Shown here: in pieces, positions 18,948 through 26,856 of the stretch
How the letters are laid out: each line of letters starts with the position of its first letter
Position numbering within the stretch: the first letter of the stretch is position 1
Assembly (NCBI GenBank): GCA_963757945.1
Contig: CAVWTN010000002.1
Span: forward strand, 558,001 to 622,000
Direction: 5' to 3'
Length of the DNA stretch: 64,000 bases
Source: CAVWTN01 sp963757945
Lineage (GTDB): Bacteria > Vulcanimicrobiota > Vulcanimicrobiia > Vulcanimicrobiales > Vulcanimicrobiaceae
Translations under genes and position numbers: made by a program
Notes under the pieces: generated by a model
Told to the model about the DNA's origin: nothing
Database searches by the model: none
What the model saw: the letters and a program-made list of their open reading frames with translations, nothing else

Positions 18948-20354
18948 CTATTTTCCTCCGACGCCCGCGGGAACGCGAGCCAACTCACCGTGAAAGTCAA
19001 ATGCGGTCGTGCCGCGTAGCGTCACGTCGACGAAGTCGCCGGCGCGCGCATCGGCCGTGAAATAGATGCCGCCGTCGACGCCGGGCGCCTCGCCCATCGA
19101 GCGGCCGACCGTCGCCTCGCGCGCCCCGAGCGCGCCGCGCAGCGGATCGCTCTTGCCGAGCGAGCGCCGCCCCTCGACGAGCACGCGCACGGTCTCGCCG
19201 ACGCGGCGCGAGCGCGCGCGCTGCGAGGCGTGCCGTTGCGCCTCGCGCAGTCGCAGCAAGCGCCTGCGCTTCTCACGTTCCGGCACCTGCTGCCCCAGGG
19301 CCGCCGCCGGCGTGCCCTCCTCGCGACTGTAGGCGAAGAAGCCGACGCGATCGAGTTCCGCGCGGCCGAGCCACTCTTCGAGATAGGCGACGTGCTCCTC
19401 GCGCTCGCCCGGGAAGCCGGCGATGAACGTGGATCGCAACGTGATCCCCGGAATGCGCCGGCGAAATTCGTCGATGATCTCGAGGTAGCGTTCGCCGCCG
19501 GCCGGGCGCAGCATCGCGCGTAAGATCTCGGGATGCGCGTGCTGCAGCGGCATGTCCAGGTACGTGCAGACCTTCGGCAAGCTCGCCATCGCCTCGATCA
19601 GCTCGTCGTCGACGGTCGCCGGATAGAGGTAGAGCAGCCGGATCCATTCCAGGCCATCGATCTCGTTCAACCCGGCGAGCAGGCGGGCCAGCCCGCCGCG
19701 GCGCGCACCGCGGTCGCGCCCGTACATCGAGGTGTCCTGCGCGATCAAGATCAGTTCTTTCGTGCCGCCCGCGGCGAGCGCGCGCGCTTCGAGGAGGATC
19801 GACTCGGCGCTGCGGCTGCGGAACGGCCCGCGCAACTGCGGGATGATGCAGAACGTGCAGGGGTGATCGCAACCTTCGGCGACCTTGAGATATGCCGTTG
19901 CGCCGGGCGTCGTGATCAGCCGCGGAAGAAAGTCGTGTTCGGGCTCGGCTTCGAAGCCGAGCCGCACGGGGCCGAGCCCCGCCCGCGCTTCCTCGAGCAC
20001 CTCCGCGATCGAGGTGTAAGCCCCCGTCCCGACGACGCCGTCGATCTCGGGCACGAGCGCGCGCAGTTCCTCGCCGAAGCGCTGCGAGAGGCAGCCGGCG
20101 ACGATCAGCCGCTGGCCGGGACGCTTCGCCGCGGCGTGCTGCAGGATCGTATCGGTCGACTCCGCTTTCGCCGCGTCGATGAACGCGCACGTGTTGATGA
20201 CGACGGCGTCCGCCTCGGCGGCCTCGGGGACGAGCTCCCAGCCGGCCGCGCCGAGCTTCCCGATCATCACCTCCGAATCGACGAGGTTCTTCGCGCAGCC
20301 CAGACTGACGAAGGCGACCCGCCGGGGCGGGAGGGGCCCAGCTTGGAACGACAT
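18948..20354 (-). CDS. rimO: Ribosomal protein S12 methylthiotransferase
   Basis: Adds a methylthio group to the conserved aspartate of ribosomal protein S12. The 468-residue protein has three parts. The UPF0004 domain has cysteines Cys20, Cys56 and Cys88 for the auxiliary cluster. The radical-SAM domain has EGCDHPCTFCIIPQ (Cys162, Cys166, Cys169). A TRAM domain forms the C-terminus. RimO is preferred over MiaB because of the VSLGCAKNLVDSE start and CIIPQLRGPFRSR. The ATG follows a TACAAT box by eight bases. Confidence 0.93.
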   Translation of the reverse strand: MSFQAGPLPPRRVAFVSLGCAKNLVDSEVMIGKLGAAGWELVPEAAEADAVVINTCAFIDAAKAESTDTILQHAAAKRPGQRLIVAGCLSQRFGEELRALVPEIDGVVGTGAYTSIAEVLEEARAGLGPVRLGFEAEPEHDFLPRLITTPGATAYLKVAEGCDHPCTFCIIPQLRGPFRSRSAESILLEARALAAGGTKELILIAQDTSMYGRDRGARRGGLARLLAGLNEIDGLEWIRLLYLYPATVDDELIEAMASLPKVCTYLDMPLQHAHPEILRAMLRPAGGERYLEIIDEFRRRIPGITLRSTFIAGFPGEREEHVAYLEEWLGRAELDRVGFFAYSREEGTPAAALGQQVPEREKRRRLLRLREAQRHASQRARSRRVGETVRVLVEGRRSLGKSDPLRGALGAREATVGRSMGEAPGVDGGIYFTADARAGDFVDVTLRGTTAFDFHGELARVPAGVGGK

Positions 20355-20362
20355 TAGGGCTT

Positions 20363-20368
20363 ATTGTA
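20363..20368 (-). promoter_or_regulatory. Candidate -10 box (TACAAT) of rimO
   Basis: TACAAT ends eight bases before ATG 20354, with no ribosome-binding site in the short gap. It is identical to the box in front of rlmN and suggests a leaderless or nearly leaderless transcript. No clear -35 box. Confidence 0.5.
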
Positions 20369-20473
20369 CCCTTTTATCGCCCGAACGACCTGGCCCTTAC
20401 ACACGCTCGGGGTGACAAACGCCCTTAGACAACCTCAGGGTGCCAGGCCCGCCTCGTCACGGGTTCGTCGATT

Positions 20474-20500
20474 GTCATCCTGACCTTGTCGAAGGATCAG
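20474..20500. repeat. Hairpin repeat element in the yajQ-rimO gap
   Basis: On the minus strand this reads CTGATCCTTCGACAAGG then TCAGGATGAC. CCTT-CGAC-AAGG is a perfect inverted repeat, and ATCCT/AGGAT pair outside it. Degenerate relatives of the TCAGGGTGACA end stand nearby (CTCGGGGTGACA near 20405, CTCAGGGTGCCA near 20434). The element supplies the TGA stop of yajQ. It is terminator- or REP-like. Confidence 0.55.
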
Positions 20501-20985
20501 CGGTAATTCGTGAACTGCAGGGGCAGCTCGTAATCGAGCGCTTTGAGCAGCGCCTGGACTTTCTGCAGATCGTCGCGGCTCTTCCCCGAGACGCGGATCT
20601 GCTCGTCTTGATACTGCGCGTTCACCTTGAGCTTCGAGGCCTTGATGGCATCGAGCAAGGGCTTGCTCTTGTCCTTGGGGATGCCGGTCCGCACCGTGAT
20701 CACCTGGCGCACCGTGTTCCCCGCGGCCGGCTCGACCTTGCCGTAGTCGAAGGCCTTGATCGAGATGCCGCGCTTGGTCGCGCGGCCCTGCAGCATGTCG
20801 ATGACGTTCTTCAGTTTGAGCTCGTCGTCGGCGACGATCGTGATCGTCTTCTCGGTGTTTTCCACCGTGGTCTTCGAATTCTTGAAATCGAAGCGGCCGG
20901 CGATCTCCTTGCGAGTCTGATTGAGCGCGTTGTCGAGTTCTTGCTCGTCGACGCGCGAAACGACGTCGAACGAGCTATCGGCCAC
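20497..20985 (-). CDS. YajQ/DUF520-family nucleotide-binding protein
   Basis: A 162-residue YajQ-family protein. Known relatives bind nucleotides, and in Xanthomonas and Pseudomonas one binds cyclic di-GMP; whether this one does is unknown. Sequence signs: SSFDVVSRVDEQELDNALNQ at the start, KEIAGRFDFKNSKTTVE, FDYGKVEPAAGNTVRQ, and the end SGKSRDDLQKVQALLK. It starts at ATG 20985, overlapping the end of the RodZ-like gene by 11 bases, and its stop lies inside a hairpin repeat. Confidence 0.9.
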   Translation of the reverse strand: MADSSFDVVSRVDEQELDNALNQTRKEIAGRFDFKNSKTTVENTEKTITIVADDELKLKNVIDMLQGRATKRGISIKAFDYGKVEPAAGNTVRQVITVRTGIPKDKSKPLLDAIKASKLKVNAQYQDEQIRVSGKSRDDLQKVQALLKALDYELPLQFTNYR

Positions 20986-21781
20986 TTTGATCGCCGGTCA
21001 AGGGAAACGACCGTTCGACGACGCTGCCGAGAGCCCCGAGCGTTCCGACGCTGCGGCCGTTGACCGCCACTTCGACTCCGCCCGCGTTCCCGACGCGGAC
21101 CGTCGCGATCCGGCCGTGGAACGTTTTCTCGGACCCGGCGGGAACCAGCCCTTCGAACGCGGACTTCCCGTCGATGATGACGCGCATCCACGAGTTCGCG
21201 ATCGCGTGAACCGAAAGCGTCGAGGTCGCCAAGGGGCCCGCGCCCGTGGTCGCACCCGGTGCGGGAAATAGCGAGCCCGGGGCCTCGCCGGAAGCGTTCG
21301 GGAGCGCGGCTGCGCCGGCCCCGCCGCCCGCCGGGACGATCGCGCCCGCGGCCGGGCTCGCGACGGCGCCCGGGCCGGGCGTGGCCAGGGCCGCCGGCCC
21401 CTTCGGCGAGGCGAAATAGGTCACGCCGACGAGCGCCACGAGCAGCAGCGCGACACCCCCAAGCACCCAAATCAGCGGCGACGGGGCGGTGCGCGGCTCT
21501 TCGAAATCGGCCGAGCGGTACGCGCCGATCGCGGTCTGAGGTTCGGTGCCGGTCAGCGTCGCGTTATAGCGCTCGATCGCCGCTTCCGCGTCGAGTCCGA
21601 GGAATCTCGCGTAGGTCCGCACGAAGCCGCGCACGTACACCGGAGCCGAGATCGCGGACCAATTCTCGTCCTCGATGCTCTGCAGGTAGACCGTGCGGAT
21701 GTGGACCTGTTCCGAGACATCGGACAGGGAAAGCTTTCGCGCTTCCCGCGCAGCCCGGAACTCTTCGCCGAGGGACGGCAT
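20975..21781 (-). CDS. RodZ-like protein: cytoplasmic HTH, membrane segment, DUF4115
   Basis: RodZ links MreB filaments to the membrane and helps rod shape. This 268-residue protein has an N-terminal HTH_25-type helix-turn-helix (EEFRAAREARKLSLSDVSEQ and IRTVYLQSIEDENW, residues 6-42). A membrane segment follows at about 102-123, then a Gly/Ala/Pro-rich linker and a C-terminal DUF4115-type beta domain starting near LSVHAIANSWMRV. I chose ATG 21781; longer in-frame reading upstream runs into mnmA antisense. It is divergent from mnmA and coupled to yajQ. No mreB is nearby, so the shape role is inferred from architecture. Confidence 0.75.
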   Translation of the reverse strand: MPSLGEEFRAAREARKLSLSDVSEQVHIRTVYLQSIEDENWSAISAPVYVRGFVRTYARFLGLDAEAAIERYNATLTGTEPQTAIGAYRSADFEEPRTAPSPLIWVLGGVALLLVALVGVTYFASPKGPAALATPGPGAVASPAAGAIVPAGGGAGAAALPNASGEAPGSLFPAPGATTGAGPLATSTLSVHAIANSWMRVIIDGKSAFEGLVPAGSEKTFHGRIATVRVGNAGGVEVAVNGRSVGTLGALGSVVERSFPLTGDQSGR

Positions 21782-21810
21782 GGCGTTTGGAGTTTGCGTC
21801 GCCGTTCGGT

Positions 21811-21816
21811 TATCCT
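21811..21816 (+). promoter_or_regulatory. Candidate -10 box (TATCCT) of mnmA
   Basis: TATCCT ends eight bases before ATG 21825 and five before ATG 21822. TTGGAG about 18 bases upstream of it could be a -35 box. The only bases between box and start are TTGCAATG, so no ribosome-binding site fits. Confidence 0.5.
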
Positions 21817-21824
21817 TTGCAATG

Positions 21825-22904
21825 ATGGAGCGCGTGATCGCCGCGATGAGCGGCGGAGTCGATTCCGCGGTCGCCGCGGGGTTGCTGGTCGAAGCAGGGT
21901 TCGAGGTCATCGGCGTGACCATGAAGATGTACGCGCCCAAACGCGCCCCGCACGCGAAGTCGTGCTGCGGCGCCGAGGACTTCGACGACGCGCGCCGGAG
22001 CGCAGCGGCGCTCGGGATCCCCCACTACGTCCTCGATTTCGAGGAAACGTTCCAGCGCGCGGTCGTCGCTCGCTTCGCCGCGGACTACCGCAACGGGCGC
22101 ACGCCGAACCCGTGCGTCGCTTGCAACAACTTCGTCAAGCTCGGCACGCTGCGGGCCTACGCCGATCGGCTCGGGGCACGCTACGTCGCCACCGGGCACT
22201 ACGCGCGCCTCGAACACGCAAGCGACGGCCCGCACCTTTTCGCTTCGAGCTCCGCGGCAAAGGACCAGTCCTACGCGCTCGCGCAGCTATCGCCCGCACA
22301 GCTGCAGGGCTTGCTTCTTCCGCTCGGGTCGCTGGAAAAATCTCAGACGCGCGCGCACGCGCTGCGGCTTGGCGTACCGGTGCACGCGAAGCCGGATTCA
22401 CAGGATATCTGTTTCGTGGAAGGCGGCGACTATCGCGCGCTCTTGGCGCGCGGCGAAGCGGAACCGGGCGGAACGGTCGTGACGGCCGACGGGACGCCGG
22501 TCGGCAGCCACGCGGGGATCTCGCACTTCACGGTCGGACAGCGGCGCGGGCTCCCGCCCACGACGTTCAACGACGGGCCGCGCTACGTGACGCGCATCGA
22601 CCCGGCCACGAACACGATCGTGATCGGGCGTGAGAACGAGCTCGACGCGTTCGGCCTCGAGGCGGCGGAAGTGAACCTGATCCGGCCCGAGCGCTTCGCC
22701 GGGGGCGCGCTCCGCGTGCGCGCGATGACGCGATACCGCGCCCCGCTGAATTTCGCGCGAGCCGAAATCGCACCAGGGGGCCGGGCTCTCCGGCTGAGGT
22801 TTGAAGGCCCCGAGCGGGCGATCGCGCCGGGCCAGCTCGTCGCCCTGTACGCCGAGCATTCGGATGAAGTCCTCGCAGCCGCGACGATCGTCAAAGCACT
22901 GTAG
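21825..22904 (+). CDS. mnmA: tRNA-specific 2-thiouridylase
   Basis: Thiolates U34 of tRNAs for Lys, Glu and Gln. The 359-residue protein has the PP-loop AAMSGGVDSAVAAGLL, then the catalytic-cysteine block NPCVACNNFVK (Cys100 aligns with the nucleophile) and the second catalytic cysteine in SQDICFVEGG (Cys196). The central HFTVGQRRGLP and the C-terminal beta barrel are intact. ATG occurs twice in a row (21822 and 21825); the second gives the usual MERVIAAMSGG and the better spacing from a TATCCT box. The extra cysteines in KSCCGAEDFDDAR are a common variant. Confidence 0.93.
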   Translation: MERVIAAMSGGVDSAVAAGLLVEAGFEVIGVTMKMYAPKRAPHAKSCCGAEDFDDARRSAAALGIPHYVLDFEETFQRAVVARFAADYRNGRTPNPCVACNNFVKLGTLRAYADRLGARYVATGHYARLEHASDGPHLFASSSAAKDQSYALAQLSPAQLQGLLLPLGSLEKSQTRAHALRLGVPVHAKPDSQDICFVEGGDYRALLARGEAEPGGTVVTADGTPVGSHAGISHFTVGQRRGLPPTTFNDGPRYVTRIDPATNTIVIGRENELDAFGLEAAEVNLIRPERFAGGALRVRAMTRYRAPLNFARAEIAPGGRALRLRFEGPERAIAPGQLVALYAEHSDEVLAAATIVKAL

Positions 22905-23654
22905 ATGAGGCAAAAGTGGACCGGGCGGCGCAGTTGGCTCCGCCGCTCCGTCGCCCAGACCGGACTCGGCTTGTACACGCGCGCCCTGCTGCTCAAGGGC
23001 GGCGTGCGAGAGCGCGTCGAGGGCCTCGAGCACGTTCCGGCCACCGGACCGACGCTGATCGTCGCCCGGCACATCCACCACGAGTTCGACGGCGCGATCC
23101 TCGATCAGCACCTGCGGCGCGACGTGCACATCTTCGTCGGCCTCGATTGGATCGAAAGCCGGTTCGTGCGCACTGTGATGGAGCGCCTGTGCGCGGCGGC
23201 CGGCTGGCCCGTCGCGCTGCGGCCGGCTGCGTTCGCGGCCCCCGGCGGGCGTTCGGCGTTCTCCGCCCAGGAGACGTTCCGCTACCTGCAGGCGGCGACG
23301 CGCCGGACCGTCGAGCTGTTGCGCGCGGGCGAACTCGTCGTGATCTTCCCCGAGGGCTTCCCGGACGTCGACCCCAAAGGCTCGAGGAAGCCCGACGGCC
23401 GCATGCTCCCGTTCCACGACGGCTTCGCCCGCTTCGTCGAACTCAGCGAGCGCGGCAGCGAGACCCGCGTCGCGGTCGTGCCGGCCGGTCTCTCGTTCTC
23501 GGGGACCGGCTATCGCAACCCCGTGGTCCGCTTCGGCGCCCCGCTCCGGCGCGAGGCCTTCCCGACGCGCCGGGCCTTCATCGACGAAGTGGAGCGCCGG
23601 GTCGCCGGCCTTTCGACGCCGCCGCCGCGGGCGAGCCGCCTGATCCTGCGCTAG
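22905..23654 (+). CDS. PlsC-like lysophospholipid acyltransferase family protein
   Basis: Probably an acyltransferase of glycerophospholipids or related lipids (249 residues). Block I reads VARHIHHEFDGAIL: it lacks the canonical His-x4-Asp spacing, offering His-x5-Asp or His-x3-Asp instead. The FPEGFPDVDP block III fits the FPEG motif, followed by MLPFHDGFARFVEL and VVPAGLSF. No clear transmembrane helix is seen. The ATG begins at the base directly after the mnmA stop, so it is read in the same transcript. Confidence 0.7.
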   Translation: MRQKWTGRRSWLRRSVAQTGLGLYTRALLLKGGVRERVEGLEHVPATGPTLIVARHIHHEFDGAILDQHLRRDVHIFVGLDWIESRFVRTVMERLCAAAGWPVALRPAAFAAPGGRSAFSAQETFRYLQAATRRTVELLRAGELVVIFPEGFPDVDPKGSRKPDGRMLPFHDGFARFVELSERGSETRVAVVPAGLSFSGTGYRNPVVRFGAPLRREAFPTRRAFIDEVERRVAGLSTPPPRASRLILR

Positions 23655-23666
23655 TGCGATGCGCTC

Positions 23667-24752
23667 CTAGACCGCGGAGGCGAGCGGGTAATCCGGGCGC
23701 AGGTTCCAGTACGTGTCGCGGATGACCGGGTTGAAGCCCGCCCCGCGGATGATGTCTTCGAGTTGCTTGCGCGTCGCTTCGTTCGTCGCGCCGGCGTCGT
23801 GCACGACACGCTCCTCGAGGATCGTGCCGCCCATATCGTCGCAGCCGTAAAAGAGCGCGAGCTGGCCCATCTTGATGCCCGGCGTCAGCCAAGACGCCTG
23901 CAAATGCGGGAAATTGTCGAGGTAGAGCCGCGAGAGCGCGAGCACGCGCAAATACTCGAGCCCCGTCGCTTCCTTGCCGCGCAGGTACGTATTCCACGGA
24001 ACGTAGTACCACGGGATGAACGCGGTGAAGCCGCCCGTCTCATCCTGTTGCGCGCGCATCACTTCGAGATGCTCGACGCGCTCTTCGACGGTTTCGATCG
24101 AGCCGAACATCATCGTCGCGGTCGTCGGCATGCCGAGCAATTGCGCGTCGCGCATGATGCCCATCCACTCGTCCGGCTTGATCTTGCGCGCGCTGATCCG
24201 CTTGCGCACGCGCTCGACGAGGATCTCAGCGCCCGCGCCCGGGAGCGATTTCAAGCCGGCCGCCTTCAGACGCACGAGCACCTCGCGCGGCGTGAGCCCT
24301 TCGACTTTCGCTAAGCCGTTGATCTCCGAGACGGAGAGCGAATGGATGTCGACGTGGGGAAACTCGGCGCCGACTCGGCGGAACAGTTCTTCGAACCAGC
24401 CGATGCGCAGTTCGGGATTGACGCCGCCCTGAATCATGATCTGCGTCGCGCCCTGATCCGCGGCGAACTTCACGCGTTCCAGCACGCGCTCGTGCGTCAT
24501 CGTGTAGCCTTCGGGCGACTTCTCCGGCCGGAAGAACGCGCAGAACGTACAGTGCACGTTGCAGACGTTCGTGTAGTTGATCGTCGTGTCGATCACGTAC
24601 GTGACGTCGTTCGTCGGATACAGCGACATGCGGCGCCGATGGGCGGCCGCGCCCAGCTCGTGCAGCGGAGCTTCATTGTAGAGCCGCACGCCTTCGTCGA
24701 ACGAAAGGCGTCCGCCGCCGGCCGCGCGATCGAGCAGGTCAGCGAGCGACAA
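23667..24752 (-). CDS. mqnC: Cyclic dehypoxanthinyl futalosine synthase (radical SAM)
   Basis: Third-module enzyme of the futalosine route to menaquinone: cyclises dehypoxanthinyl futalosine. The 361-residue protein has NYTNVCNVHCTFCAFFRP with the CxxxCxxC cluster motif (Cys64, Cys68, Cys71). QIMIQGGVNPELRIGWFEELFR is typical of MqnC where MqnE has a GGxxP variant. LPGAGAEIL and TTATMMFGSIET follow. Its start overlaps the end of mqnA by 14 bases. It converges on the plus-strand acyltransferase gene with an 11-base gap. Confidence 0.9.
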   Translation of the reverse strand: MSLADLLDRAAGGGRLSFDEGVRLYNEAPLHELGAAAHRRRMSLYPTNDVTYVIDTTINYTNVCNVHCTFCAFFRPEKSPEGYTMTHERVLERVKFAADQGATQIMIQGGVNPELRIGWFEELFRRVGAEFPHVDIHSLSVSEINGLAKVEGLTPREVLVRLKAAGLKSLPGAGAEILVERVRKRISARKIKPDEWMGIMRDAQLLGMPTTATMMFGSIETVEERVEHLEVMRAQQDETGGFTAFIPWYYVPWNTYLRGKEATGLEYLRVLALSRLYLDNFPHLQASWLTPGIKMGQLALFYGCDDMGGTILEERVVHDAGATNEATRKQLEDIIRGAGFNPVIRDTYWNLRPDYPLASAV

Positions 24753-25575
24753 GATCCACCTCCGGTTCGACCGAGGGACGCAGCGGGATCGCGCCGATCG
24801 CCGCCAGCTCGTCCGCGAAGCGGCCGAGGCCCAAACGAGCGCGCTCGTCGAACTCGAAATTCAGCGTCGAATAGTAGGCCGCATAGAAACCGGCGGGCCG
24901 GGCGACGTGGGCCTGCGCGGCTGCGATGACGGGATCCGGATTCGCGTAGCCCCACGCGCGCGAGGCCACGAGCGCTTCCAGTGCCGAGCGCACGGCGCCG
25001 GGATTCGCTTGCGCGACGTCGCGCCGCACCGCCCAGACGGCGTAGACCATGTCGCCGCCGGTCCAGGCATGCCACAGCGTGCCGAGATCGTGAACGAGCC
25101 CCGGCGCGAACCCCAGCTGCGCGTCGATCGCGCGATCGCCGATGATGAACGCCGGCCGGCCGGCGAGCGCGGCCTCGAAGGGATCGTCGACCTCCACGAA
25201 GCGCGCCCGAACGCCGTAACGCCGCTCGAGCAGGATGCGCAAGAGATTGCGGCCGCTCGCCGACTCGCGCGTCACCGCGATCTCGGCGCCGTCGAGCGCG
25301 GCGAGCGGCTCGGCGCTGACGAGCACGACGGACCACACGTCGCTGCGCGAGCCGATGCAGAGGCGGCCGAGAAGCGCGAGCCGATCGGCGTTCGCCAGAT
25401 ACGCGAACGAACTGATCGGGCTGAGGTCCAGGCGCCCGTCCAGCAGCATCGCGTTCAGTTCCGCGGGAACGGCTTCGACGAGCGTGCCGGGGAACGCGAC
25501 CTCGCCGCGATCGAAGGCGGCGTAGATCGGAATGTCGTTCGTGTAGATGATGCGCCCCGCGCGAAGCGGGCTCAA
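24739..25575 (-). CDS. mqnA: Chorismate dehydratase
   Basis: Dehydrates chorismate to 3-enolpyruvyl-benzoate, the first step of the futalosine menaquinone route. The 278-residue protein has a periplasmic-binding-protein-like fold: IIYTNDIPIYAAFD at the start, a DLSPISSFAYLANAD block, AVTRESASGRNLLRILLERRYG, and FIIGDRAI. The best start is TTG 25575, overlapping the mqnE stop (TTGA); upstream in-frame sequence is only mqnE shadow. The ligand set and position between mqnE and mqnC make the assignment firm. Confidence 0.9.
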   Translation of the reverse strand: MSPLRAGRIIYTNDIPIYAAFDRGEVAFPGTLVEAVPAELNAMLLDGRLDLSPISSFAYLANADRLALLGRLCIGSRSDVWSVVLVSAEPLAALDGAEIAVTRESASGRNLLRILLERRYGVRARFVEVDDPFEAALAGRPAFIIGDRAIDAQLGFAPGLVHDLGTLWHAWTGGDMVYAVWAVRRDVAQANPGAVRSALEALVASRAWGYANPDPVIAAAQAHVARPAGFYAAYYSTLNFEFDERARLGLGRFADELAAIGAIPLRPSVEPEVDLVAR

Positions 25576-26726
25576 ACTGCCGCTCCGCCGGCACCCGCGG
25601 TCGCCAGGACGCGCACGTCGGGCTTCCAATCGAAGGGGAACTCATCGTACGTCGAGTTGCGCCGCACGGGTTCGTAGCCGGCTTCTTCGATCAGGCGCCG
25701 GAATTCGCGATCGTCGACGTACTGTCCGGATTGCGTGCCCGCGCTGTGGTAGATGCGCTCCTCGTCCGTCGAGCCGTGCGTGCCGTCCATATCGTCGGCG
25801 CCGAACTGCAAGGCGACCTGGCAGATCTTCAGGCCCTGGATCATCCAGTACGCTTTGATGTGGTCGAAGTTGTTCAGCATCAGGCGGGCGGTCGCGAACA
25901 TGCGGATGTCGTCGAGGCCGCTCGTCCAGCCGCAATCGTTGAGTTCGTTCCCGTCGGGATGGAATGCGAGCGGAATGAACGCGTTGTACCCCGGCGAGCG
26001 CTCTTGCGACTCGCGCAGCGCGATGAAGTGCTCGATGCGCTCTTCGGGCGTTTCGATCGTGCCGTAGAGCATCGTCGCGTTCGATGCGATTCCGTGGCGA
26101 TGAGCGACTTCGTGAATCTCGAGCCAATGCGGCCCGTCGACCTTATTAGGGCACACCGCCTTGCGGAAGCGCTCGCTGAACACCTCGGCGCCGCCGCCGT
26201 TGATGTTGTCGAGCCCGGCCGCGCGCAGCTGCGCGATGAGATCGTCGTAGGAGAGCCGGTGGCGCCGCGCCATGTAATCGATCTCGGCCGCGGTGAACAG
26301 CGAGAGCTGGACGTGCGGCGCCCTTTCCTTGAAGCGGCGCATCAGCGGGAGCCAGTAATCGAGCGAGAGCTGACGCGGATCGTGCCCCCCGACGATGTGC
26401 AACTGGTTGAAATTATCGCCGGTCGAAAACGCCTGCTCGAGCACTTCGTCCGCCGACATGCGCACCTTGCGCTCGTCTTTTTCGGTGACGTCGAACGAGC
26501 AAAAGCGGCAATTCGCGTAGCACACGTTCGTCGAGTTGATGTAGCGGTTCAGGACGTAGAAGACTTTCTTGCCGCTCTTGCGTTCCTTGGCCGCTTTGGC
26601 AAGACGCCCGAGCGTATGCAGATCGTGCGTCCCCAGGAGCGCGAGGCCGTCCGCCTTGGAAAGCGGGATCCCTTCTTCGACCTTGTTCGCGATCGGCCTC
26701 AGGGCCGGGTCTGCTACGTATGACAC
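25572..26726 (-). CDS. mqnE: Aminofutalosine synthase (radical SAM)
   Basis: Joins 3-enolpyruvyl-benzoate with S-adenosylmethionine to give aminofutalosine. The 384-residue protein has NRYINSTNVCYANCRFCSF with Cys69, Cys73, Cys76, then QLHIVGGHDPRQLSLDYW, the HIVGG variant that separates MqnE from MqnC. ATMLYGTIETPEERIEH and GADDMDGTHGS close the core. It starts at GTG 26726, with AGAGGAAG as ribosome-binding site about eight bases upstream. It is the first gene of a mqnE-mqnA-mqnC operon; mqnB/mqnD are not in the window. Confidence 0.9.
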   Translation of the reverse strand: MSYVADPALRPIANKVEEGIPLSKADGLALLGTHDLHTLGRLAKAAKERKSGKKVFYVLNRYINSTNVCYANCRFCSFDVTEKDERKVRMSADEVLEQAFSTGDNFNQLHIVGGHDPRQLSLDYWLPLMRRFKERAPHVQLSLFTAAEIDYMARRHRLSYDDLIAQLRAAGLDNINGGGAEVFSERFRKAVCPNKVDGPHWLEIHEVAHRHGIASNATMLYGTIETPEERIEHFIALRESQERSPGYNAFIPLAFHPDGNELNDCGWTSGLDDIRMFATARLMLNNFDHIKAYWMIQGLKICQVALQFGADDMDGTHGSTDEERIYHSAGTQSGQYVDDREFRRLIEEAGYEPVRRNSTYDEFPFDWKPDVRVLATAGAGGAAV

Positions 26727-26856
26727 GCGTGCGTCTTCCTCTGCTGAGCGATTTGGGTAGGCTCGCCGGATTTCACTCTACCGTGTGTTAGAGTGCCCGG
26801 CGGTTACGAACGTCACATTGGGCGCGATGGTAGTTAATCTCCCGCCCCCGCGAGAA

